NCBI RefSeq assembly: GCF_001865675.1
Contig: NZ_CP011319.1
Span: forward strand, 1,798,001-1,862,000
Origin: Janthinobacterium sp. 1_2014MBL_MicDiv
Lineage (GTDB): Bacteria; Pseudomonadota; Gammaproteobacteria; Burkholderiales; Burkholderiaceae_D
Length of the DNA: 64,000 nt
Direction of reading: 5' to 3'
The notes under the pieces were generated by a model. The model was not told the DNA's origin. It searched no databases and was given only the letters and a program-made list of their open reading frames with translations. Shown here one piece after another: positions 33,035 to 41,523 of this stretch. The stretch's first letter is position 1, and each line of letters opens with the position of its first letter. The translations under genes and the position numbers were made by a program.

Positions 33035-35809
33035 TCAGGCGATCAGCTTCAAGCCCGGCGGCAGCGCCTCGCCCAGCATGCGTTTGGTATTCGCTTCATC
33101 GAGCTGCGTGACTTCGCTGACCATCGCCTGCCACAGGGGCGGGGCGCCGACGGCTTTCAGACGGGCGAGGATGGTGGCGCGCAGCCCGTCGGCGATGTCG
33201 CGCGAGCGGTCGCCCGTCATGCGCGCCAGGTGGGTGGCGGCAAAGGCAGCCGGCTCGGTCTTTTTCCAGTCCAGTGCCAGCAGCGCGGCCAGCCAGTCGG
33301 CCACGGTGGCGCTGTCGACCACTTCGTGCGCGCTGCCATGGAAGGGCTGGCGCGCGCCGACCCTGGCCAGCGCCCACAGGGTGTTCGTGTCGGCTGTGCC
33401 GGCCTTGTCCAGGCGTTTCAGCAGCCAGGCGCCCACTTCCGCCTTGTAGGCGCCGGGGATGCGCTCGAGCGACGCGCCCAGGCGCAGCATATCGTCGTCG
33501 CTGCCGTTCACCAGGGTGACGGGGCGGCTGCCGCGCTGGGCCGCATCGGCTTGCAGGTTGAAGGCGAAATCGTCGAGCAGGCGCAGTTGCTGCTCCGTGC
33601 TCAAGCCGCCGGCCACGCGGCGCCACAGTGTCCACCATTCGGCGCACACCTGGTTATCCTTGTGGTGCTGCACGCCCGTGTCGAACATGGCCCACAGCTG
33701 CTCGATGCGCCATGGGTCGAGCGCATCGCCATAGCCGGGACGCAGGCAGTAGCCGGCCAGGTTCAGCCAGACCCGCTCATGTTCGGCGGAGCGCCGCCGG
33801 CCACGCGCGCGTTGCAGCATGGCGTCGAACAGCTGGCGCAGCAGCGGCGTGTCCCAGCTTTCGCGTCCGCCGAGTCCCTGTTCCAGGTGCTGGCGCAGCT
33901 GGCGCACTTCCTTGCTCTCGACCTTTTGCGCCTTGCCGCCAAAGATGCGCTCGATCTTTTCGATGGCTTCCTTGATGCGCGGCGAAACCGTGGATGCTTC
34001 CGTTTCCGGACCATCGCCGCCGCGCAACTGGAATTCCAGCAGCCAGCGGTCGCTGGCATCGGCTGCGGCCACGCAATGGACTTCCAGCGTGCCCACCTCC
34101 GTCATGACGGTGGCCAGTTGCACGGTGATTTCGCGCTTGTCATTGCTGCCGTCTTTGGCATGCAGCACGCTGGCCAGCGGCGGCAGGCGCAGGTAGTCGC
34201 CTTCGCCCAGGTCGACGATGTCGCCCAGCCTGGGCGGCGTACCCGCTTCGGCGATCGAGGACGCCAGGTGGAAGCGCACGGGGCGGCCCAGGCGCAGCGC
34301 GAACAGGCGCTGCGTCAGGCGGATTTCCTCGCCGCTGGCGCTGCCGCGCGGCAGGATGCAGACGGCGCGGTGGTCCTTGTCCGCCTCGCCCAGCACAAGG
34401 AAGTAGCTGCGCGGCGAACCGCCGCCGATGCGCGGCGCCTGGCCGCGGCGGGCCAGCGCGTAGGCGACGGCGCCGCGCGCCACGGCCACGTCGGGGTTGT
34501 CGTTGTGCAGCAGGGTGAGGGGCGCGCCGCGCCAGTGCGCCAGCGTCTCGGCCAGGCGGCGCGCCAGCGCATCGGCGCGGAACACGCCGCCGTTCAGCAG
34601 CAGGGTATCGGGCAGTGCGCCCGCATGCTGCTGTAAAAAGCTGGCCAGGTGGCGCGTGATGGCCGCATCCTGCGCGTAGGGCAGGCCGAATTCGACGATG
34701 CCGGCGCGGCCCTTTTTCGCGACGTCGCCCGCATCGACGAGCGGGAAGAAGCCGTCGACCACCATGGCCGCCACTTCTTCGCGCGTGACGTCGGCGGAGC
34801 GGCTGCCGCCGATCAGGCGCGAGCCGGCGCCCAGCAGGGTGACGGTGGCGCTGCCGGGCGCATCGTTCGAGAGCAGCAGCTCCTTGGCGGCGCGGCAGCG
34901 CTCCATCAGCTGCGACAGGCGCGCGGCGGACAGCTTCATGCCGCCTTCCATGCCGGCCGCCATGCGCGTTTCCACCAGGTGGGCCAGCGCCAGGTCCATA
35001 TTGTCGCCGCCGAGGATCAGATGGTTGCCCACGCTGCTGCGCGTGAGCTGCGGCGCGCCATCGTCGCCGAAGGCCACGTCGATCAGGCTGAAATCCGTGG
35101 TGCCGCCGCCCACGTCGCAGACTAAAATGCGGCGCGTATCGGCCAGGTCCTCGCGCAGGGTGGCGCGCCGGCGCTGCAGGAAATCATAGAAGGCCGCCTG
35201 CGGTTCTTCCACCAGGCGCAGGGTCGGCAGCCCCGCCATGCGCGCAGCTTCCAGGGTGAGTGCGCGCGCACCCTCGTCGAACGAGGCGGGGATGGTCAGC
35301 ACCAGTTCCTGCCCTTCCAGCGGAGCGTGCGGGAAGCGGTGATTCCACGCGGCGCGCACGTAGGCCAGGTAGCTGGCGCTGGCGGCCACGGGTGAGATTT
35401 TCGGCACATCGGCTTGCGCGCCCCACGGCAGGATGGGCGCCTGGCGGTCGACATTCGCATGCGACAGCCAGCTCTTGGCGCTGGTGACCAGCCGGCCCGG
35501 TACCTGCGCGCCGAGCTGGCGCGCCAGGGCGCCCAGCACGGGCTGCACAGCGTCGGCGACATCGTCCTGCGGCCACGGCAGCGGCAAGTCGCCCGCCGCC
35601 AGTTCGCCGGCGGCAGGGTGGTAGCGCACGGAGGGCAGCAGGGGGCGTGCGCCCACTTCGCCGGGGGCCAGCAGCTGTTCGATGGCGAACAGGTGGATGC
35701 CTGCCTGCGCATCGCCGGCTTCGGCCGCAGCGGCATAGGCGACCACCGTATTGGTGGTGCCCAGGTCGATGCCGACCAGGAAGGCCGGCTTGCCCGCAGC
35801 GCTGCCCAT
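33035..35809 (-). CDS. Large Hsp70-like protein (with DUF3731 region)
   Basis: The 924-residue protein has an actin/Hsp70 ATPase core: VGIDLGTTNTVVAYA near residue 12 (phosphate 1), ILVCDVGGGTTDFSL near 235 (phosphate 2) and LLLNGGVFRADAL near 410. The C-terminal half is not a standard DnaK substrate-binding domain. It contains a helical region matching DUF3731 (RVWLNLAGYCLRPGYGDALDPWRIEQLW, near 690). The gene follows a second Hsp70 by 5 bp and a DUF2760 gene, all on the minus strand. No DnaJ or GrpE partner is next to it. The client protein is unknown. Confidence 0.9.
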   Translation of the reverse strand: MGSAAGKPAFLVGIDLGTTNTVVAYAAAAEAGDAQAGIHLFAIEQLLAPGEVGARPLLPSVRYHPAAGELAAGDLPLPWPQDDVADAVQPVLGALARQLGAQVPGRLVTSAKSWLSHANVDRQAPILPWGAQADVPKISPVAASASYLAYVRAAWNHRFPHAPLEGQELVLTIPASFDEGARALTLEAARMAGLPTLRLVEEPQAAFYDFLQRRRATLREDLADTRRILVCDVGGGTTDFSLIDVAFGDDGAPQLTRSSVGNHLILGGDNMDLALAHLVETRMAAGMEGGMKLSAARLSQLMERCRAAKELLLSNDAPGSATVTLLGAGSRLIGGSRSADVTREEVAAMVVDGFFPLVDAGDVAKKGRAGIVEFGLPYAQDAAITRHLASFLQQHAGALPDTLLLNGGVFRADALARRLAETLAHWRGAPLTLLHNDNPDVAVARGAVAYALARRGQAPRIGGGSPRSYFLVLGEADKDHRAVCILPRGSASGEEIRLTQRLFALRLGRPVRFHLASSIAEAGTPPRLGDIVDLGEGDYLRLPPLASVLHAKDGSNDKREITVQLATVMTEVGTLEVHCVAAADASDRWLLEFQLRGGDGPETEASTVSPRIKEAIEKIERIFGGKAQKVESKEVRQLRQHLEQGLGGRESWDTPLLRQLFDAMLQRARGRRRSAEHERVWLNLAGYCLRPGYGDALDPWRIEQLWAMFDTGVQHHKDNQVCAEWWTLWRRVAGGLSTEQQLRLLDDFAFNLQADAAQRGSRPVTLVNGSDDDMLRLGASLERIPGAYKAEVGAWLLKRLDKAGTADTNTLWALARVGARQPFHGSAHEVVDSATVADWLAALLALDWKKTEPAAFAATHLARMTGDRSRDIADGLRATILARLKAVGAPPLWQAMVSEVTQLDEANTKRMLGEALPPGLKLIA

Positions 35810-35814
35810 GGCGC

Positions 35815-37683
35815 TTATTGCGGCGTGCCGCGCACGTCGAATTCCACCTTCCAGCGCTCGGCGCCGTCAAGGGAGACGGCCAGCAGTTCCAGGGTGCCCG
35901 CTTCCGTCACGCGTGCGTGCAGCCTGACCTGCACCACGTCGCCGGCCGACCGGCCTTCGGCGGACAGGGTGGCCTGGATTTCGCTCAGCTCCTGCAATTC
36001 ATCGGGACCCCAGAAGTCCAGCAAGTCGCCGATCTGGTCGTTGCGCCGCGTGGAGGAGGCGAAGAAGCGGAAGTGCACGGGCTCGCCCACCACCAGGCCG
36101 AATTGCTGGCCCGGCAGTTCCAGCTCGCTGCCTTCTTCCATGCCGAACGGCGCCACGCACAGGGCCTGGATCGGCGGTTCCATGCCGGGGATGGCCGGCA
36201 TGGCCGATTCGATGGCCACGTAGAACGCGCTGGCCGTGCCGCCGCGGATGCGCACGCCATGGCCGCGCCGCACGTAGCTGTAATACGCGGCGCCGCGCGC
36301 CACGGCCAGGTCCAGGTCGGCGCCGGCCAGCATGCGTGCCGGTTCCGCGCCCTCCATGTACAGCCAGTCGTTGACGGTGGCCATGATGCGCTGCGCCAGC
36401 AGGTCGGACTTGAAGACGCCGCCGTTGAACAGCACGGCCGTCGGGTGCAGGAAGCTGGCGTCCTGCGTCTGGCGGCCGGCGAAGCCTTCCAGCTCGCTGG
36501 TGGCCGCCACTTGCCGGCCCAGGAAGGCGGCCAGGTGGCGCGTGATGGCCGCGTCCTGGGCATACGGCAGACCCAGTTGCGTCAGGCCGGCGCGCGTGCG
36601 CACGGCAGGGCGGCTCGACGCCTCCACCTGCGGGAAGAAGCCGTCGAGGATGAAGGTGGACACTTCGGCGCGCGTCAGCTCCGTGCGGATGGAGCCGCCG
36701 ATCAGTTTCGAGCCGCGGCTCGGCACGACGATGGGCGCCGTTTCCATGCCGCTGTCGGCCAGCAGGCTTTCCTTGGCGCTGCGGCAGCCATAGGTCAGCG
36801 CGCGCATTTGCCAGGCGTCGAGCTGGGTGCCGTTGGCGGCGAGCTTGCGCGCCACCAGGTGGGCCAGGGCCAGGTCCATATTGTCGCCGCCGAGCAGGAT
36901 ATGCTCGCCGACGGCGACGCGGTGCGGTTCCAGCACGCCGTCGCGCTCCAGTACGGCGATCAGCGAAAAGTCGCTGGTGCCGCCTCCCACGTCGACGACC
37001 AGAATGATGTCGCCCGGCTTGACTTCCTTGCGCCAGCGGCCTTCGCTGGTCTGGATCCAGCTGTACAGGGCCGCCTGCGGCTCTTCCAGCAGGGTCAATG
37101 CCGTGTAGCCGGCCGCCTGCGCCGCTTCCATCGTCAGCTCGCGCGCGGCCGGATCGAACGATGCCGGAATCGTCACGGTGATTTCCTGCTCGGCGAACGG
37201 CGCTTGCGGGTGGGCCGTGTCCCAGGCCTGGCGCAAGTGCGCCAGGTAGCGCGTGGCGGCCGTGATCGGCGAGATGCGCGCCACTTCGGCCGGCGCGTCG
37301 TTCGGCAAAATCGCCGCGCGGCGGTCTACGCCCGGGTGGCACAGCCAGCTCTTCGCGCTCGAGACCAGACGGATCGGCGTGGTGGCGCCGCGGCTGCGGG
37401 CCATTTCACCGACGACGAACGGCGCTTCCGCTGCCTCGGTGACCCAGGGCAGTGCCAGGTCGCCGGCCGCCACTTCCTCGGCGTGCGGCAGGTAGACGAA
37501 CGACGGCAGCAGCGACAGCTCTTCGACGGTGCCCGGCGCCGACAATTGCGGCACTTTCAGCACGCCGTGGCTGGACTGCTCGCCGTCGCTCTCATCCAGG
37601 TTCACGTACGACAGGGCGCTGTGGGTGGTGCCCAGGTCGATGCCGATGGCGTAGCGCGGGGTGTTGTTGGCTTGATCGCTCAC
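35815..37683 (-). CDS. Hsp70-family protein
   Basis: The 622-residue protein has Hsp70 ATPase motifs IGIDLGTTHSALSYV (residue 13), ILVVDVGGGTSDFSLI (near 228) and VLFNGGVFKSD (near 420). About 100 C-terminal residues form a beta-rich tail (VHFRFFASSTRR, VVQVRLHARVTEAGTLELLAV) in place of a DnaK-type lid. The start is GTG at 37683, overlapping the DUF2760 stop as GTGA. It is the middle gene of the DUF2760-Hsp70-Hsp70 operon. It is distinct from DnaK and HscA in length and ending. Confidence 0.92.
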   Translation of the reverse strand: MSDQANNTPRYAIGIDLGTTHSALSYVNLDESDGEQSSHGVLKVPQLSAPGTVEELSLLPSFVYLPHAEEVAAGDLALPWVTEAAEAPFVVGEMARSRGATTPIRLVSSAKSWLCHPGVDRRAAILPNDAPAEVARISPITAATRYLAHLRQAWDTAHPQAPFAEQEITVTIPASFDPAARELTMEAAQAAGYTALTLLEEPQAALYSWIQTSEGRWRKEVKPGDIILVVDVGGGTSDFSLIAVLERDGVLEPHRVAVGEHILLGGDNMDLALAHLVARKLAANGTQLDAWQMRALTYGCRSAKESLLADSGMETAPIVVPSRGSKLIGGSIRTELTRAEVSTFILDGFFPQVEASSRPAVRTRAGLTQLGLPYAQDAAITRHLAAFLGRQVAATSELEGFAGRQTQDASFLHPTAVLFNGGVFKSDLLAQRIMATVNDWLYMEGAEPARMLAGADLDLAVARGAAYYSYVRRGHGVRIRGGTASAFYVAIESAMPAIPGMEPPIQALCVAPFGMEEGSELELPGQQFGLVVGEPVHFRFFASSTRRNDQIGDLLDFWGPDELQELSEIQATLSAEGRSAGDVVQVRLHARVTEAGTLELLAVSLDGAERWKVEFDVRGTPQ

Positions 37684-38267
37684 AGTTCCACCTCGGCCGG
37701 GGCCAGGATGGCGGCGTCGTGCTGCTCGCTCAGTTTCGGCAGGCGCACGCTGGACGCGCGCCAGCCGCGATGGCTGAGGGTGCCCGTAAACGGCGCCGAA
37801 CCGACGACATTGCCCGTCAGGCGCACGCTGGCCGAGTCAAAGCCTTCCTGCAGCACGATGCGGCTGCCTTCGGCTTCCTGGCGCACGGCGTCGATGGTGA
37901 AATATTCGCGCATGACCTTGGCGCAGCCTTCGTGCACCACGCGCGCGGCCGCGCCGATGTCGGCGTCGGCATGGCTGCCCAGGTTTTCCTGGGTGAAGTC
38001 GATCAGGCGCGCTTCGCGTTGCAGCAGGGCCAGCAGCTGCAGGGCGGCGTCCGGCGTCGCTTCTTTTAATATGACGGGGGCGGCCGCTGGCGTCGGCACG
38101 GGAGCCGGGGCGGGCGCAGGGGGCACCGGCGCGACAGGCGCAGCCTCGGGCAAGGACAGCTTTTCCACGCGGGCCGCATAGGCGGCGTCCGACAGGGTGC
38201 TGAAGAAGGCGCCGAAAGCCAGCGGGACTCTGCGCCAGAACGATGGGTGGGACGATGATGCGCTCAT
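37680..38267 (-). CDS. DUF2760 protein, partner of the Hsp70 pair
   Basis: The 195-residue protein starts with SSSHPSFWRRVPLAFGAFFSTLSDAAYAARV. It has an alanine/proline-rich linker (about 40-65), then a conserved domain (ALQLLALLQREARLIDFTQENL, DIGAAARVVHEGCAKVMREYF and a strand-rich end). This is the DUF2760 pattern. The function is unknown. I start at ATG 38267; the frame is open for 114 bp more but without family support. It is the first gene of an operon with two Hsp70s and its stop overlaps the next start, so a co-chaperone or client role is inferred. Confidence 0.85.
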   Translation of the reverse strand: MSASSSHPSFWRRVPLAFGAFFSTLSDAAYAARVEKLSLPEAAPVAPVPPAPAPAPVPTPAAAPVILKEATPDAALQLLALLQREARLIDFTQENLGSHADADIGAAARVVHEGCAKVMREYFTIDAVRQEAEGSRIVLQEGFDSASVRLTGNVVGSAPFTGTLSHRGWRASSVRLPKLSEQHDAAILAPAEVEL

Positions 38268-38531
38268 AGGAACTCGTTTCTCTGATCTGTAGGGGAGGCG
38301 TCGGCGGCGCGGGGCCGCTTCGCAAGGTGTTGCATGCGCCGGCCCATCTTGCGTGTCGGACCGGCTGGCGTTTGCCCGCATGATACCAGCTACGGCGCCG
38401 GCGCCAAAGTCGCCGGCCCCCGCAAAGCCGGCCGATGGCGTGCCTTTCCTTTGTTTTTGCGCAAGGAAACGGCAGATTCGGCACGGCTTCGACTAAAATC
38501 GCGCATTCTCTCGGCTTACCTTGTATATACG

Positions 38532-39131
38532 ATGGCCATGCATTCCGACTTTTCCCTGTATCTGGCGAGCAGCACGCAGATCGACAGCGACCACCCCGCC
38601 GTGCGCGCCAGGGCGGCCGCGCTGGCCGCCGGCGCGACAGGCGACGCCGCCATCGCGCGCCGCTGCTTTGAATTCGTGCGCGACGAGATAGCCCACAGCT
38701 GGGATTACCAGCGCAATCCCGTCACCTGCCGCGCTTCCGACGTCTTGCAGCATGGCACCGGCTATTGTTATGCGAAGAGCCACCTGCTGGCCGCGCTGCT
38801 GCGCGCCAATGGCATTCCTGCCGGCCTGTGCTACCAGCGCCTGGCCGTCGGCGAGGTGGGGCCGCCGTTTTGCCTGCATGGCTTGAACGCCGTGTATCTG
38901 CAGGATTTCGGCTGGTACCGCATCGATGCGCGCGGCAACAAGCCGGGCGTCGACGCCGCCTTCGTGCCGCCGCGCGAGCAGCTGGCTTTTCCCGTGCTGG
39001 CGGCCGAGGAGCGCGACTTGCCCGAAATCTGGCCGGAACCGTTGCCGCAAGTGGTGGCCGCGCTGACACGGCACGCCACCGTGCACGACGTGGCCGCGCA
39101 CTTGCCCGATCTGCAGATGCTGCCCAAATAA
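38532..39131 (+). CDS. Transglutaminase-like cysteine protease-fold protein
   Basis: The 199-residue cytoplasmic protein has the transglutaminase core: Cys in GTGYCYAKSHLLAALLRANGIPAGLCYQRL (near residue 77), His in LHGLNAVYL and Asp in YRIDARGNK. All three catalytic residues are in order. Members act as peptidases, amidases or transamidases; the substrate is unknown. Two ATGs (38532 and 38538) are 6 bp apart and neither has a clear ribosome site. It is divergent from the DUF2760-Hsp70 operon with a 264-bp gap. Confidence 0.88.
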   Translation: MAMHSDFSLYLASSTQIDSDHPAVRARAAALAAGATGDAAIARRCFEFVRDEIAHSWDYQRNPVTCRASDVLQHGTGYCYAKSHLLAALLRANGIPAGLCYQRLAVGEVGPPFCLHGLNAVYLQDFGWYRIDARGNKPGVDAAFVPPREQLAFPVLAAEERDLPEIWPEPLPQVVAALTRHATVHDVAAHLPDLQMLPK

Positions 39132-39164
39132 TGCAAAAGTAAAAATAATCTAAAGAAAGCAATA

Positions 39165-39953
39165 ATGAAAATAGTCTATATGAGTCTGATGGGCGTCCTG
39201 CTGCTGGCCGGTTGCGGCAGCAAGGGCGAGAGCGGCGGGCAATCGAGCGCCGCGCGCCTCGATGGCAAGGAAAAGGGCAGCGAGTTTCTTGCCTATGAGC
39301 ACAACGTCAGCGTCGATACGCATGAGGCCCAGGTGCGGCCCCTGTATGAAAAAGTGGTCGCCGCCTGCAAGGCCGATACGGACAATGGCTGCCTGCTGCT
39401 CGATTCAGGCATCGACAGCGGCCGTTACGTGCACGCGCGCATCAGCATGCGGGCCAAGCCGGCCGGTATCAGGAAGCTCGTCGCGCTCGTTGCCGCCGAA
39501 GGCGACGTCATCAGCCAGGGCACCAAGGTGGAAGACCTGGGCCGCCCCGTGCTCGACAGCAAGAAGCGCCTGGACATGCTCAAGCAATACCAGGCGCAGC
39601 TGCAAGACCTGGAAAAGCGTTCGGGCGCGAATGTCGACGCCCTGATCAAGGTGACCAAGGAACTGGCCACCGTGCAGGTGGAGCTGGAGCAGGCGACGGC
39701 GGCCAACGCGCTGTTGATGCAGCGCATCGACACTGACTTGCTGAACGTGGCCATCAGCGCCGAAGGCCGCCAGTCGTTCTGGACGCCCGTCAAGCGCGCG
39801 CTGGGCAATTTCACGGAGAACCTGTCGGAAGGCGTGGCCAACGCCATCACGGCCATGGCCTACATCCTGCCATGGCTGCTCGCCTTCGTGCTGCTGTTCC
39901 CGCTGGGGCGCAAGGGCTGGCGCCGCCTGCGCGGCGCGCCGCGCAAGGCTTGA
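39165..39953 (+). CDS. DUF4349 lipoprotein
   Basis: The 262-residue protein starts with a lipoprotein signal (MKIVYMSLMGVLLLAGCGSK), with the acylated cysteine at residue 17. It has the DUF4349 pattern: a beta-alpha part (ARISMRAKPAGIRKLVALVAAEGDVISQGTKVEDLG), a coiled coil (about 130-195, KKRLDMLKQYQAQLQDLEKRS), and a C-terminal transmembrane helix (AYILPWLLAFVLLFPLGRKGW) with a basic tail. Proteins of this type are anti-sigma-like in some bacteria, but no such partner is seen here. It ends just before a strong terminator. Confidence 0.88.
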   Translation: MKIVYMSLMGVLLLAGCGSKGESGGQSSAARLDGKEKGSEFLAYEHNVSVDTHEAQVRPLYEKVVAACKADTDNGCLLLDSGIDSGRYVHARISMRAKPAGIRKLVALVAAEGDVISQGTKVEDLGRPVLDSKKRLDMLKQYQAQLQDLEKRSGANVDALIKVTKELATVQVELEQATAANALLMQRIDTDLLNVAISAEGRQSFWTPVKRALGNFTENLSEGVANAITAMAYILPWLLAFVLLFPLGRKGWRRLRGAPRKA

Positions 39954-39985
39954 CGCGCCCGGCGCACCGTTTTACGGCAAGTTGA

Positions 39986-40024
39986 AACCTGGCTGCACAG
40001 TCCTTGTGCAGCCAGGTTTTTTTT
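39986..40024 (+). terminator. Terminator after the DUF4349 gene
   Basis: A 14-bp stem (39986-39999 with 40005-40018) with a 5-nt loop is followed by eight T and then CG. It isolates the urt operon from upstream transcription. Confidence 0.93.
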
Positions 40025-40160
40025 CGTGCGGGATTGTCTCGGGTGCACCATGGCGTGGCGCGCGCCCCGTGCCGCACGCCTGCCGGCGCTGGCATGCATT
40101 CTGCTTTAACAACAGCGTATGCCCCAGTCCGACAACCACGCACCCACCACAGGAGTCTTC

Positions 40161-41414
40161 ATGTCACGACGCATCATCTTGAAAGCGGCAGCAGCAGGCG
40201 CACTGGCCCTGGCCGCCTCGGCATTCACGCAGGCGGCGCTGGCCGCCGACACGATCAAGGTGGGCATCTTGCACTCCTTGTCGGGCACCATGGCCATTTC
40301 CGAAACGTCGCTGAAAGACGTGGCCTTGATGACGATTGCGGAAATCAATGCCAAGGGCGGCGTGCTGGGCAGGAAGCTGGAAGCCGTCGTCGTCGACCCG
40401 GCATCGAACTGGCCGCTGTTCGCGGAAAAGGCGCGCCAGCTGGTGGCGCAGGACAAGGTGGCTGTCGTGTTCGGCTGCTGGACGTCCGTGTCGCGCAAGT
40501 CGGTCTTGCCGGTGTTCAAGGAACTCAACAGCCTGCTGTTCTATCCCGTGCAATACGAGGGCGAGGAACTGGAAAAGAATGTGTTTTATACGGGCGCCGC
40601 ACCGAACCAGCAGGCGATCCCGGCCGTGGAATACCTGATGAGCAAGGATGGCGGCGGCGCCAGGCGCTTCGTGCTGCTGGGCACGGATTATGTGTATCCG
40701 CGCACCACCAACAAGATCCTGCGCGCCTTCCTGAAAAGCAAAGGCGTCAAGGACAGCGATATCAGCGAGGTCTACACGCCATTCGGCCACGCCGACTATC
40801 AAACGATCGTCGCCAACATCAAGAAGTTTTCCGCGGGCGGCAAGACGGCCGTCATTTCCACCATCAATGGCGATTCCAACGTGCCGTTCTACAAGGAGCT
40901 GGGCAATGCGGGCTTGAAAGCCACCGACGTGCCCGTCGTCGCGTTTTCCGTGGGCGAGGAAGAGCTGCGCGGCATCGATGCCAGGCCGCTGCTGGGGCAT
41001 CTGGCGGCGTGGAATTATTTCGAATCCGTCAAGAATCCCGTCAACACGGCCTTCATCAAGCAGTGGAAGGCGTACGCCGTGGCACAAAAGTTGCCGAACG
41101 CGGCTTCGGTCGTGACGAACGACCCGATGGAAGCGACCTATGTCGGCATCCACATGTGGGCACAAGCCGTGGAAAAGGCGAAATCGACGGACACGGACAA
41201 GGTGATCGCCGCCATGGCGGGCCAGAGCGTGAAAGCGCCATCGGGCTTTACCCTGACCATGGATGCGACGAATCACCACTTGCACAAGCCCGCGATGATA
41301 GGCGAGATCAAGGCCGATGGGCAATTCAATGTCGTGTGGAAAACCAGGGAGCCGATACGCGCCCAGCCGTGGAGTCCATTTATCAAGGGCAATGAGGGCA
41401 AGCAGAAGCTGTAG
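40161..41414 (+). CDS. urtA: Urea ABC transporter substrate-binding protein UrtA
   Basis: The 417-residue protein has a signal peptide (MSRRIILKAAAAGALALAAS, cleavage near ALAADT). It matches UrtA: TIKVGILHSLSGTMAISETSLKDVALM, VVFGCWTSVSRKSVLPVFKELNSLLFYPVQYEGEE, GAAPNQQAIPAVEYL and ATNHHLHKPAMIG. It binds urea or short amides in the periplasm. CAGGAG precedes ATG 40161; the 42 bp upstream in frame lack family support. It is the first gene of urtABCDE. A stem-loop lies between it and urtB. Confidence 0.96.
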   Translation: MSRRIILKAAAAGALALAASAFTQAALAADTIKVGILHSLSGTMAISETSLKDVALMTIAEINAKGGVLGRKLEAVVVDPASNWPLFAEKARQLVAQDKVAVVFGCWTSVSRKSVLPVFKELNSLLFYPVQYEGEELEKNVFYTGAAPNQQAIPAVEYLMSKDGGGARRFVLLGTDYVYPRTTNKILRAFLKSKGVKDSDISEVYTPFGHADYQTIVANIKKFSAGGKTAVISTINGDSNVPFYKELGNAGLKATDVPVVAFSVGEEELRGIDARPLLGHLAAWNYFESVKNPVNTAFIKQWKAYAVAQKLPNAASVVTNDPMEATYVGIHMWAQAVEKAKSTDTDKVIAAMAGQSVKAPSGFTLTMDATNHHLHKPAMIGEIKADGQFNVVWKTREPIRAQPWSPFIKGNEGKQKL

Positions 41415-41440
41415 GCGCTATTTACCCACCAGCAAATGCC

Positions 41441-41467
41441 GGGGTCGGATCCTGAGGGGCCAACCCC
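41441..41467 (+). promoter_or_regulatory. Stem-loop between urtA and urtB
   Basis: GGGGTCGG (41441-41448) and CCAACCCC (41460-41467) pair with one G-U across an 11-nt loop, and there is no T run. It may stabilise the 3' end of urtA mRNA so that more binding protein is made than permease. The sequence also resembles GGGGTCGGA-type intergenic palindromes common in this bacterial family. Confidence 0.5.
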
Positions 41468-41523
41468 AGTCCTCGCCTTTGGGGTAAGCGCTCGCCCCGT
41501 GCAGTTTTTCCATGGAACTTACA

